This document shows positions 40,969-53,300 of a DNA stretch of 64,000 nt, piece after piece. Source of the stretch: Apricaphanius iberus (Eukaryota; Chordata; Actinopteri; Cyprinodontiformes; Aphaniidae); assembly GCA_028564705.1 (NCBI GenBank), contig JAPXFQ010001662.1, positions 2,416,001 to 2,480,000 of the forward strand, in the 5' to 3' direction. Numbering within the stretch: position 1 is the first letter of the stretch; the number at the start of each line of letters is the position of its first letter. The position numbers and the translations under genes are program-made. The notes beneath the pieces were generated by a model that did not search any database, was not told the DNA's origin, and saw nothing but the letters and a program-made list of their open reading frames with translations.

Positions 40969-42422
40969 AAGCCGCTTCTCTGTCCCACAGTTAAACACTT
41001 ACGCCTGTTAGCACCCCCCTCCCTCCCACTGCCACGTGACACTATCATCACACATCTGCACATGTCCTGCATTATACTCCGTCATCCTGATCTCACAGGG
41101 CTTCGCCAAAAAAAAAAAGTAAAAATAAATAAAGACCTGGTTGGATATCACGCTCTGAGCGCAGCTGGATTTGGCCCCTGATTTCAGGGACTGTAGATTT
41201 TTAAGGCCTTCTTGCTTGAATGGACTCCTGTGTTGTGTTTTTTGAGGTGTTTGACCTTTTTTTTATGCAATTTGACACAACCACAGAACATTTTTCACGT
41301 GGTTCCTCAGTGACCTTCTTATATTCACGCGGAGCCGGCGGGGATCGGCGGCTCCTCAGCGTTACGGGACACCTGCTGCATGACTCGCCACTTCCTGCTC
41401 TTACAATCCACGGCGTTTTGATCACGTGCTGTCCTTTTTTTGTTTTTCCTCTGACTTCGCCTGGAGAGGTTTGAGGGCTGCTTGGAACTGTTCGGACTCA
41501 GACCGGGCGTTTTCTAGGTCCAGGGTTCCTCCACAGTCTGGAAAAGTCTGGAATCTGGTTTCAGTATTTTACAGGTTTGGACAAAAGAGCTGGGAAAAAA
41601 CACCTACATTTATTTCCTACCTATCCTTCATTTCTTCCTTCCTTCCTTTAGTTCATTAACATTGAAAAAAAAATATAGCTGTACAAAAGAGGTTAAAAAG
41701 ACCCTAAGATCGTACAAAACCAACTCCCCAATAACTCTAGCTATTTTAGGAGGAGAAATTATTCACATAGAGTAAATTACAAACATAAAAATTTATAATC
41801 ATATACTACTAGAAATCAACAACAAATTTTTTAAATGATGAAGTGAAGTTGTAGCTTCTAGAGTTGTTGGTAATCGTACAAAGAGAAGGTCCTTTATATT
41901 CGAGTGTTTTTGCTTAACTATCACTCTGTAAAATAGCAGATGAAGATCACTGCATTTTTTTTATTGGTTATGTATGTTTATCTGAGGTTAATCAGCAGTT
42001 AAATATACATAAAAAGAGATTAACAATATTTATTCAGATGAAATATTGTCAGAATTTGGAGATTTATAAAAAGAGAAGCAGATGAAATTCGTTAAGCGCA
42101 AAAATTTCTCTTGAATTAATGTTTCATGAAGATATAACCAAACGCTACTGCAATAACTATATATTATGCAGGGTTATATGAAACTATATGACATGCAAGA
42201 GCCGTTAATAAAATTGCAAACTATTAAAAATACCGATTGATTCCGTCGTCTTTGTACAGACTGATTCGATTAGTTGTTTTCAAGATAATTTTTCTTCAAT
42301 AATAACCCTTTGAAAAAGTACTTTGAGGCACCGGGACAATATTAATGCCCTCAATAAATAGTTTTATGCTATATTTGATATTACGCCATTAAAATAACAG
42401 TATTGAGTGACAGTTTATTACC

Positions 42423-42747
42423 TTTAAACCACAGATGTCAAAGTCAAGGCCCGGGGGCCGAATCCGGCCCGCCATGGCCATCAATGTGGCCCTCTAAACT
42501 CTTTTATTTATGTAGAACCTTTACGTTTTTATCACTCAAATCAGTGTTTATTTGAATTGCCCCAAATCACGTCATTATGAAAAGATGTTCAGTATTATAA
42601 GAAGTACTTGTTGAGACAGATATTTATTCATGTTTTAGCGGTTTGTTAAATATAGTTTTATCAATATTTTCTGCCCCAACCGGCCTTTTAAAGGCTTTCA
42701 TTATCTTTATGTGGCCCAAAATGGAAATGATGTATCTACTTTAAACC
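42423..42747. mobile_element. hAT MITE with perfect 8-bp target duplication
   Basis: Element 42431-42739 is flanked by TTTAAACC at 42423-42430 and 42740-42747. Near the left end it carries aaggcccgggggccgaatcc, typical of a widespread fish hAT MITE; right end reads gtggcccaaaatggaaatga. The perfect duplication suggests a fairly recent insertion downstream of, or inside the 3'UTR of, mef2d. Confidence 0.85.
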
Positions 42748-42934
42748 AATCAGATCCTTCCTTCCTTCTTTCTGTCCTATTTGATGTTCTAGTGTCCATC
42801 CTTGTGTCCTACATCCTTTCCTAGTTTCCTCTCTGCCCTCCTATCCTTCCTGTCAGGTGTCCTTACCTTTCTTCCTTCCTTCTTTCCTTCCTGTTTGCGT
42901 TTTCCATCTTCCATTTTTAAACCCTACCGTCTGC

Positions 42935-43205
42935 AGGAATGCCTCCCACAGATCCGCAGTGAGCATTAAGGACAAGGAATGTGTAGGAACCCTGTTGGTA
43001 GAAACCCTCGCTGCAGCGCTGGAGAACCTCCTTCAGGCGGCCCGGAGTCGAGCGCCCTGCCAGAGTGCCAATATCAGCTCTTCTTCAAAAGCAAATGCCA
43101 AATGTCTCGCTGGGTGCAGGGACGCTGACACGGCAGACTCCTCCCGGCATTCCTCGCCTCCTCCGACGCTCGGGAAGGGGAATGCTCCTCTCGGAGAACC
43201 CGGCT
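42935..43205 (+). other. GC-richer block downstream of mef2d
   Basis: A pyrimidine tract ending ccgtctgcag at 42936 is followed by about 270 bases of higher GC with an open + frame to a TGA at 43205-43207. It could be a conserved 3'UTR segment or an unrecognised exon. The translation resembles no family I know. Confidence 0.25.
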
Positions 43206-43855
43206 GACGCATAGGAACTTTTAATGAGCCTCTTTTTGTTGTTTTTTTTCCTTTGGTATTTGGCTCCTCGGAGTCCAGCTGTTCTTTATCTGTCGGTATT
43301 TTAAACATGTTGCGCAGGTCCGTTAGTCGTCCAGAGGTAGAAATTCAGAGTTTGTATTAAAAAAGGAAGAAAAAAAATCACTCCTTATTACAGAATCTTC
43401 GATGTCCTCTTTAGCTCTCTATATCCCTCCATAGCCGTGTTTGGAAAAGTGAAAGAAATGAAAAAAAACAAACAGACTTTTTCTATATTTCTACCGCTTT
43501 GAGTCGGCGACAAAGTGAAATAGCTTTTTGGCTTCAACTGTCTGTAAATAATGAGTATATTTGCATAGACTTTGCTAGATATCCCTAAAAACGAGCAACG
43601 TGTTGATTCTCAGTGGATCTGTCCGCATATGAGTGTGACTTTGATAATGTTTATGGAGGGGTGGGGACTAGTTTCAGTAATCCTCTATTTTATTCTAGTG
43701 TTGATGGCGTGTGCACTTTGTCTCACTCACAGAGGCCTGCTTGGTTGTGTTGTCACCATTAATCTCCTGCCACACACCTTTAAAAAGAAACCCCACGAAT
43801 GAAGGTAAATCGTACACCGTGATGTAAACTCTTTATTACTATAATCGTTAGGTTA

Positions 43856-43885
43856 TCATTATTATTATTATTATTATTATTATTA
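43856..43885. repeat. (TTA)n microsatellite
   Basis: Ten TTA units in a row after ggttatca. Confidence 0.95.
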
Positions 43886-44360
43886 GGACACTGCCATTCA
43901 CTCATATTGTAGCGATGGAGATGAAATACACTTTAAATCGAGCGTAACGTAGAAATGTTTCAGATGATGCCAGCTTTCATTTTTGCAGATTTTTCTGTTA
44001 TTTCCTGAACAAATCGGCTGCGTCTGTCGTTTCAAGTCAGACCAATGTGTGTGTGTGTGTGAGCCCAGGTTTATTCGTCAGAGGATCTGCACGTTTTTGG
44101 CGACGGCAGAGAAGAAAACGTTTCGCACAGGTCCCATTAATACCGATCCAAAAGAAATTATTAAGCGCGTTTCCCAATATTTTTTATCCGATTTAGTTTT
44201 ATGCTTTTTTTTAAGACCCAAAATGCAGAGATTTTTTATTTTTTTTATGCTTTTTAATAAATGTCAGGCGGATTTGAGCTGCTAATCAGATCCGATAAAG
44301 GGTAGAAAAATGCTGATTCATGCAAATAAAAATAAATTAAAAAAACAGCAATTGCCTCTG

Positions 44361-47123
44361 GTTTGCCACAGCCTATTGCTTTCTTTTCATCGATGCAGGA
44401 TCCTTTGTTTTCCCTCGAAAAAAAGTAGCCAGTTAAACACTGAGCGCTCTAAGAGAGAATGAGTTGCAGTTTTTCTTCAACATTGCAAAAATGTTCATTA
44501 TAAAGCACAAGACGCGCTGTGCTGCTCCGTAATCGTCTCATTGTTCTGACGCTGGGTAGGAAAACGCTTCAGATATCGAATAATGGATCCAACATTCCTT
44601 CTCGAAATATTCAGAAATTACTTCTCAACGTGTTCGACGGGAGAAATATTCACAGATGGCTGGAAAACTTCACAATTAGTGGCACTCCTGATCATGATGC
44701 ATTAAAATGCCCCAAGGAGCACTCTCTATTCTAGATGCACTTCCTCTAGATCTACATCATCCAGACGATCTCAGCTGATCTGTCTGGGCGACCCATTTCT
44801 GCTTTCACCACGGACTCCAGCAGACGTTTCAATCACTTCTTAATGCGACTAGAACTTGTCTTTTTTTCTTGGGGCTTTTGGAGGACAACAGGCCCACAGC
44901 ATCACTGATCCTCTAAAATCTGCTGTGCTTCTGCTTTGAAAAGGTGAAATTTTGACCCTGCTGGGGGTTTTGTTCCCGAAAAGCCCAAGTAGCAGTTTGA
45001 GGCGTTTACGTTTGTCATGGTAGGAAAAAAAAGAGCTTTTTGTTTTTTTGTATTACCCCCAAACTTATTGTCATATGGAATATTTGATTGGGACAAAATT
45101 CATAGAATTAATCACAGTAGAGATAAAGTTTGTCCAGCTTTCTTTGCAGCTTCCAGAACTTTCAGGCTTTAATTTCTCAGACAGTAGTTGAAAAGAGGAG
45201 CTGTTACATAAAATATAGGATTGTTATAAGTCATATTTTTAACTTAAACATAGGTTTTAAATGTAAAAGTGAGGCTTCTGCTGCTCCTTCCAGTTTGAAG
45301 CAATAAGTCGATTTTAAAGATCTTTAGCGGGGGTGCCAATAAATGTGGAGACGCTGAAAGTCGTAATCAACTTTTGTTGCCGCAGCTTGAAAGTCCAACA
45401 CGGCCGCTAAAAATCGTGAAATGATTCGTTTTAGTTTTTCTCTGCTCAACTTGCTTCAGGACCGATTCCTGAATCCTGAATTTATCCGCTTTAACTTTTC
45501 AGTTTTGTAGGATTTTTTTCCTTTTTTTTTAAACAAAGCAGCAGACTTCCTGCATTAAACTCGACCTTCTTCACTCCTGATGGGCGCCGACGTTTGACTG
45601 AAACCCGTTCATCTCCTGTTTGCAGAGGAAGGTTCTCTGTCCAGTCTTGCAGCGTAGCCACGTGACAATCTTATGTGAGGAAACCCGCTTCCCTGTTACC
45701 TGTCGTGTAAAACGTTTTTTTAGAAACTCACTATTTTCTGATTGATTTGTGCTGGTGACAGTTCCGACATCTGTTTGATGATGATGATATTCTGGATCTT
45801 TTATTTTATGGCTATATTTTCATGTAGGATAGCTGTTTTCGTCCCATCTCTTTTTAATCTTATCATAAACATATAATACTGGTTTCCTTATTTTTGTTTG
45901 CTTTTAAAACGACTTGCTAAAAATTGCACGATCAGTTCTTGTGGTATTAGCAAATGCAATGAAGGAAATACCAGTTAAATGCTGCAGTTTTAATTAAGAT
46001 ATATATAGAATATATTTATAAAACGGGACACGACATAAATTAGTCATTCATGGAGTAAAAAAACAGCAAAACATGTTAATGCATGGGACAGGTAACAGCT
46101 GAGCTTATGTTACATACAGAAATAAGGACATGCATCACAAATGAGTTTAAAAACGGCTCAGAATAATGTAGCATATGAAATACTAAAGATGAAATTTATA
46201 GCTAATATATTGTGTCGAGCTGGTCTGCTTTGGGTTTTATTGTAAAGAAGATATTTCTTTTTCTGTTGTTCTGTTTCGTTTTTGAGAATGATATACAGTT
46301 TGTGTATATTTTCATATACAAAGTATGCACTGATATGTTATTAAAATTCTATACCGCTTTTACAAAAAAAAGTGTTTGTTGTACCAAAGTATCCAAGTCC
46401 CTTGAAACCTTTATCCTTTTTGCGTATGTTTTACCGTATTTTATATATTAAATAGACAAACTGAGTGAAATGAAGCAGAATCTGTGGGTTTTATTCCTAA
46501 TTATCTTTGGCTCTTTTTCACAGCTTTGGTGAGAACTACGACGCTAAATTTAGCTGATTTCTCCTGACCTGTTTGGCTCTCAGAAGCAGCAACAGAAACT
46601 GTTAAGACAAATATCTTCGTGGTGTTGTGGAAAAAGGCTGTTTATTGGTTGCGTCTTTGAATTTGACTAACTACTAAAAATTCCTGCAGTTTTGTTTTTT
46701 TTCCCCCAAAACTCTTTGAACTTTTTGTAGTCAAAGCTCAGTTGACGTCTCCTCAGAACAATCAGAATCTTGGTGAGTGCCACAGTCAGAGTGATATGAT
46801 CTTGATTACACTGAAAAAGATTATTTAAAAAAATAAATACATGCCTTAAAAGTTGCTTTAGCGTGCAGTTGTGGGTTTGAACAGTGAATTGGACATTACT
46901 TTAGATTTCCAAGCAGTAAACAAAAGCATTTACTGTGTTAGGATTGTGTCAATCGATTGGAAAACATTAGAACCTGAAGGATCAGTCGACGCAGTTTCCA
47001 GAAATTTGCTTCTTGTCTCCACCCATTTCCTGTCCGATTCGCTGTTTAATAAAGGTGACTAATGCCTCAAAAAACAAAGAAGGATCTGAAGGACCTTAGC
47101 TTTTCAGTGTTCTATGAAATTAG
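44361..47123. other. Non-coding, between mef2d and tmem79
   Basis: No gene or clear transposon recognised. T-rich stretches and a few weak polyadenylation-like words suggest part may still be mef2d 3'UTR. Confidence 0.35.
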
Positions 47124-47400
47124 GGATGCAATGGTACCAGTACCAGGCTGATATGGATCTAAGGTACTCGTTACAGTTGACCGTTACTTAAAATGTGGAA
47201 AATCTGCAGTAATTTAGCAGAAAATGTCTATTTTTCTCTTGAATTTTGTGGTTGCTTCATTTATATGTTTTTTTCAATCTAACTAATTTGTTGTGACAAA
47301 GAAAAAATATAAAAACATTTCTGTGTGGTACAAGAACTGGCATTGTCACTCTCTGTCGGCAAGTACTCAGATCCAATTATCAATTAATATACCAATAAAT
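47124..47400. mobile_element. Partial hAT-like MITE
   Basis: Begins tagggatgcaatggtaccag, close to the start of a common fish hAT MITE (agggatgcaccgatac). Right end not found; ends near a short TA run at about 47402. Confidence 0.4.
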
Positions 47401-47556
47401 AAATATATATATATATTTAAAAGGGTCTCACAAAAAAGAAAATGCTGGTCTTAAGTATTTTCCAGGTCTGGATAAGAATTAAGAAAATAATTACTACTTG
47501 GATTTTCAGCCTTGATTCCCTTTGAACTACACGTTTTTTGCATTTGGTTACTTATT

Positions 47557-47877
47557 CTCTAATCCCATGATTCTCAAACTGTGGTACATGTACCACCAGT
47601 GATACTCAATCTCTCCCTAGTGGTACTTGGAGAAAAGTACTTTTTGGAAAATAACTAATTCAAAAATGTATAATTCACACACAGTGTGGCTGGCAATAAC
47701 CACCAATAAATAATCCTTATTATGAATAAATAAGCTTCCGCTTTTAATTGTCTATAGTTAAAAGGTTAATCCTTCTCAACTGTATGTTTAGGTTGGTCAT
47801 GATCGTGGTACTTGGAGAGGTCGACATTTTCTCCGGTGGTACCCACTGTAAAAAGTATGAGAAATACTGCTCTAATC
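47557..47877. mobile_element. hAT MITE with 8-bp target duplication
   Basis: Element 47565-47869 is flanked by CTCTAATC at 47557-47564 and 47870-47877. Left end gattctcaaactgtggtac and, inverted, right end tatttctcatactttttac form imperfect inverted repeats; ggtggtaccc occurs near the right. Known fish family with a tctcaaactgtggtac start. Confidence 0.8.
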
Positions 47878-50165
47878 CATCATTTTTCATCCCTTCACAA
47901 GAACTAGTTCTGAACTCGGCTCAGGATATTTAAGTGTTGGACTGTGAATCAGTTTAATTAAACGTCTGATCTTGGTTTGCAGCTCTAACTAGATCTATTC
48001 ACCCATTAGCTATACCATCCATCCTTTGAAGAGTTAAAATTGCTTAGTGATGTGAGATTTAGAAGCATCCACTCACCTGAGTGATATAAAAGTTTTAATG
48101 GTTTAATAAACGAGGCCAGCAGATGCATAAGGCTTCTATTTATCGGACTTGTGCTTTACACCATGTTTATTCCTCTGTGGCAGCTGATCAAAGTTTACTG
48201 AAATTACTACTCAGCTCATGACATGTCTTGGTATGGTAAAGCATAAAGACTTAAAAAAAAAGCACAAACCCGATGAAGAGGAAGTGGAGGGAAAAACAGA
48301 CTAAACAAATAAGGTTGCATTTTGTACCCACTAATCATCTTTTAATGCCAACTGAAAGTACTCAAAAATTTTAGATTTTATAACCCAAATATATCCATCA
48401 ACAGGATTAAGAACATTTTTAGCAAACTGGAGTCGATCCTATATTTAAAACGTTTTTAAAAAATCTAATTTTAACCATTACTACCAACAAACTGATTCAT
48501 CATTCGATTTATTCTGCTTTTACTTTAAATGTTTGGTTGGTCCTAGATGGTTATATTTGATGTTGAGCAAATTTACCAACAGGAATACAGAATATTTGCT
48601 ATCATATTTAAAAATAACCTGAAATAATTCAACATATTTCAGTATTTCCGGCTTATGGAGGTAGGGAGACTGAAAAGTTTATAAGCAGATTTTTTACATT
48701 TGTGTCATTTGACAGGCGGCAGTATTTATATTTATTAGCTTTTTTCCCCCACATCAAATCCATCTACAGAAAATTAACCAGTAAACCCTTCTGTCTTAAA
48801 TCTGCTTTGTCACCTTTATGTATCAGAGCTTTATTAATCAAATATTCATCACCAAGAATAGTTTTTTTAATGTTGCTGTAAAATAAATAAAGATGAATTC
48901 AATGATTTACATCAAGCAAAAATAAACAAATACAATTTAAAAGTGTTACAATATGTAAAAATAAAATCAAAATACAAATGATATATTTTGCTCTGGGATT
49001 CATTAGAACATAAATAGAAATTTTTTTAAACCAACTTGTTTGCAAAGCATTTAATTTTACAGGTCTTAAATAAGAAAATACCACAGGCTGATGTCAGATT
49101 TTAATACGTACACCTCTTAAGTCTCTTTTTAGGACTTAAACTTCAATTAAAAAAAAATAAAATCAAAGTACTAATGTCACCATCTGCAATCTAATTCAGT
49201 TAGTGAAATTTATTCAATCAAGCTTAAGAAATGCCTTTTATAGATAAACCAGCAAACCTAATAACTCATAGGTTTAATGTTTCTGTGGCTCCTTGTAAAC
49301 TAAGCTGAAATTAAAGCTCATGTTTTTTGTTTCCATTTATCAAAACGGATGCAGCACACTAGCAGAGTTACATAAAAACAGCAAAAACTGATGAAATCCA
49401 GCTTCCATATGTTTAATTTTACACTTAAAAAAAGAGCACAACCATACAGTTGGCAGTATTTTAGGTTTATATTCATAGATTCATAAAAACTGTACATTCC
49501 TTTTGCTTGCAAATACAAAATAAAAGGAGCACATTTCATGTTACAAAATAGCTTTAATTATGTTTGTACTCAAGTTTCAGTTCCACCACAGTTTGTGAGC
49601 CAAACAAAAAAAGTTAAGGTCTTAAATTGGAGATGACTGGCACAAAGATAGCAAAATACAGAGAAAATCCGTGAAATCTCATCGCAAACAACAAAAATGT
49701 AATTTGATGCAAACCTAAATCCAGACTAGTTCTGATTTTCCTCGTCCAGCTCAGAATCTCCAAGCATGTGTAAACAGCAATGAATAGCCGATATTATAAT
49801 TAAATCAGACCTGTTTATAGACGTTTAGGGTATGTGAAATATTAAAGTTCCCTGTTTTGAACAGAAGATTCAGCTGGCAGTGATAAACAGCCTGTAACCC
49901 ACAACAGTTTAATCTCTATGCTTCTATTTACAGTCATTAAACAATTTATACAGTCTAGATGTCCAACCTGAGCTGGTTTAGTGGTTTTTCTGTTGCATCT
50001 CTTGTAAACAAGCAGCTTATTTGTCCTTACTTTTACCACAGAGACCTAAGAGTCTCTAAATCAGACACAAACTTGACTACAACAAATTAAAGAACCAAAC
50101 GAAGTGATTTGCCTGAGTGAGACATGTTTCCTGAAGGTCCTGATAGCTGATTCTTTCGACACGTT
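47878..50165. other. Intergenic, includes probable tmem79 3'UTR
   Basis: No coding exon seen. The tmem79 3'UTR must start at 50165 and run leftwards; an AATAAA on the - strand lies at 49209-49214, a possible 3' end. The rest is AT-rich and unassigned. Confidence 0.35.
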
Positions 50166-50358
50166 TTAAAACCACCAGCGCAGCCTGGGCGGAGGATCCG
50201 TGGCGGGCGGTGCCACATCAAACACTGAGCCCTGGTTGATCGTCGAGCAAACGAAGTAGAGATTGGCACCCAGCATCACCAGTATGGGGAAGAAGGAGAA
50301 GCCAAAACCGAAGCCCCTGATGCTGCTGCCCAGAGACAGGCAGAGCCAGTAGATGAGC
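50166..50358 (-). CDS. tmem79: tmem79 last coding exon (span 5 and tail)
   Basis: Acceptor ctctgcag, then LIYWLCLSLGSSIRGFGFGF, SFFPILVMLGANLYFVCS (span 5) and a short Pro/Asp-containing tail ending RLRWWF before TAA at 50168-50166. 193 nt; the first base completes the Arg codon split with exon 3. Confidence 0.93.
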
Positions 50359-53300
50359 CTGCAGAGAAGACAACACAACCGATAAGCCTCAAGTTTCATT
50401 CATCATCAGCAGGATTTTAATTACAACAAAAAACATCACTGGGAAGAGGGCTGCTGGGTTCCCTACTTTGACCTGTTGTCTATTGGACTATTGTTTTTTT
50501 TAGATGGACGTCAGGAAGAATGGGTGGCTTTTGGTTGGAACGAGGGATGGATGGATGGTTGGTTGGATAGTTTTCTGGTTGGATGGACAGATGGTTATTG
50601 TGGTTGGACAGAGAGGTAATTGGACGGTTGGTTTGATGTTTTTTTTGTTTGTACGGAGGGATGAATAGATGGTTTTGTGGTTGATAGAGGGAGGGATGGT
50701 TGGCTCGATTTTCTGGTTGCACGGATAGATGGCTTTTGGTTGGAGGGATGGATGATGGTTAGATGATTTTTTTTGGTTGGACATATTGATGGATGGTTGG
50801 TTAGATGGATGAGTATCTAGTCAGTTGGATGGATGGCTTTGTGGTCGGACACAGGGATGGACGAATGGCTTCTGGTTGGATGGATGGATGGCAACAACCA
50901 ATAAGCCTCATGTTTTATGAACTATCAGCAGGATTTCCACTATCACTGGAAAGAAGGCTGCTGGGTTCCCCATTTTAACCAGTTTTCTATTGGACAGTCG
51001 GTCAGATGTTTTTTTGGTTGGACATTTGGATGGATGTATGTTTTTTTTGGATGGACAGAGAAATGGTTGGTTGGTTGGATGCCCTGAAAGTTTGTTTCTT
51101 CTGATGTTTTTTGTTCGTCAATCAACTTTAAAAGTAAAACACCAAACTTATTGGTACAAATTTCCAATTTTCCAGATTAAAAACAAAACTATAAAACTAT
51201 CTAAAAATTATCAGACAACATAAATTAATTAATCTTCATAATCAACAACAGATGTAGTCAGTTAAACACTCCTGGTTCAGACCATCCAGCTACAAGCAGG
51301 AACTTGCTCTTTCTGCTTGATCACTTGTGGTTTCGTAAAGCAGCATTAGTGCATCTCCTCCCATGTTTATAAAGAAAGAAAAAAACAACACAGTGGTAAC
51401 TGTCTGATAGCTGAGATTACAGAAGAGTTTTATTGTTCGTAACAGTTATAAAAGGAAGAGTATAGCTGGAAAATGTTCTGATAAGGACTCACTGATCAGT
51501 CTTAAGGCGGACATGAACACTGCATTAGTCCCCGATATTGAGCCGCTGGTCTACTGAGAAAAAGCCAGAACTGGACTATCCAAACAACAAGGAATAAAAT
51601 CTTGTTTGAATATCTAGCAGTAGTAAATCCAGCCTAAAACATACGGTAAACTTTACAAGAACATGGAAGGAACAGGTTTTTCACTTCATTATTTAGGAAG
51701 CAGTGGAACTGGTTTGTAGTGAGCCGATGAAGGTAAACCTCTGTGTCTGATGTCCTCAGGACACGCAAAAAAACTAACAAACAAAAATGTCCAGTACTGT
51801 TTAACGAAGACGTTCTCTTGTGTCCCTCAGGGAGTCCCTCTCTGGGGGGTCCAAGACTCCTTGATATGGGCTGGTACAGCTTGGTTCTCATTGCCGGCAG
51901 TAAGTCAGGCTCCGGTGAGAGTTGAACTCCGCCTTTAATCTGCAATGTTCCTCACAACATTCACGGACACGATTCCCAGTGTTGAGGAAATCCACGTTGG
52001 TGGCCGTAGGAGAGAGTCTCTACTTTTTGCAGATGACCGGGTTCTGTTGGCTTCAACAGAACGCGATCTACAGCTTTCACTTGTTTATCCCGGGATCTTG
52101 TTGAAGAATGAGGGAAAAATGGGCAGATCGGTGAGCTCTATCAAATCTTGCGGTAAAGCGAGTTTAGCCGATCTACGTTCCTACCCTCATCAATGGTCAC
52201 TGGGTAGAGACTGAAAGAACGAGATTGCTGATACCAGCAGCTAAGGCAACCTTCATGCTTCCATTTACCTTAAAACTTGCTGCTGGTACGTCTGATTTCC
52301 CCCACAGTGCGACAATAAAGGACATTTCTATTAATTTTGGTTCTATATGTAGTTATTAATTACTTGTTTCCACTGCTTTGTGTCGCTGCAGATTTAAACC
52401 TTTAAAAACAAAACAAAAATCGTTTTTACAGAGAAAAAAATGACTAGATCCAAATAAAAAGCTCACTAACCTGCCAAAAACAAATATGATGGTGAGCAGC
52501 GGCACCAGCTTAACCAGATCCTGGCTGATGTAGGTTGCCATGACAGCAAGCTGCAGGAAGTAGAAGAGGAAGAGAGACAGCGACTCGTTGACGTAGTGCC
52601 TGTGAACCATCACTTCCTTGTCCGCGAGCTCGCCCTGATAGAGAGGCGTCACGGTTCTGGAGCGCAGACGGGCGACTCCCTGGACCAGCAGGCCTGCGCA
52701 GACACAAGCGCACACACACAGGGGGTGTCAAAGACGGTTTACTTCAGAGCAGAACTCACGCCGCACGGCGAGGCCTCACCGAGCACGATGGGGACGATGG
52801 CAAAAAACGAGCAGCGGAGTGTGTAGAGCACTCTGAGGGGGGCGCCGTCCAGCTGCGGCGAGTCGAAAGGAAGCAGAGCGTACCCCCCCCACACCAGCAG
52901 GGGGAAGAGGAGCGCTGCAGCCACCGTGGCCAAGACCAGCCTCAGCTTCTCGGTGCAAAGCTCCTCGCAGACGTCTGAGGATCAGAGAGGTTATCAGAGG
53001 ACAGAATCTCAAAAGAAAAGATCCAAAACTGAGTCTAACAGTTCAGCTATGAAGGAAAAAAGAAAAACTTATCAGAAAATGGTAGATTCTTTGACAGATT
53101 TTCAAGAAAAATAAACTGAAATTATCTGATGCCGAAAAAGTAATTTATGAGAGAAAAATGTCCACGATTAAAGGCTTATATTTTTAAGTCAAAGCTAAGT
53201 TTATTGAAAAAAAATCAAAATCTCAACAAACGTCAGAGTATTTTTTTATGTTGTATCATATCAGCTTAAATATTGAACACAGTCTTATCAGTTTTGTTTT

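Larger units (their letters stand above)
40969..44360 (+). other. mef2d: Probable mef2d 3'UTR and downstream flank
   Basis: Overlapping AATAAA signals lie at 41124-41133, only about 160 nt past the stop, and another at 44325-44330. MEF2D transcripts in mammals have long 3'UTRs, so use of a distal site is plausible. The stretch holds a hAT insertion (42431-42739), pyrimidine-rich blocks near 42760-42900, a GC-richer block at 42935-43205 and a (TTA)n run. The end point is inferred. Confidence 0.4.
50359..52470 (-). other. tmem79 intron 3 (minisatellite and LINE fragment)
   Basis: Contains a ggatggatggttggt-type array (50509-50905, weaker copy 50985-51080) and a decayed reverse transcriptase fragment at about 51810-52130. 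A near-repeat of about 80 bases (caaccaataagcctcatgtt ... ctgctgggttccc) appears at 50375-50465 and again at 50893-50975, so the array may have spread by duplication of this segment. Confidence 0.65.

Noticed and set aside
50480..50784. - strand frames rich in Asn, His, Pro and Gln
   Set aside because: Translation of the GGAT/GGTT minisatellite.
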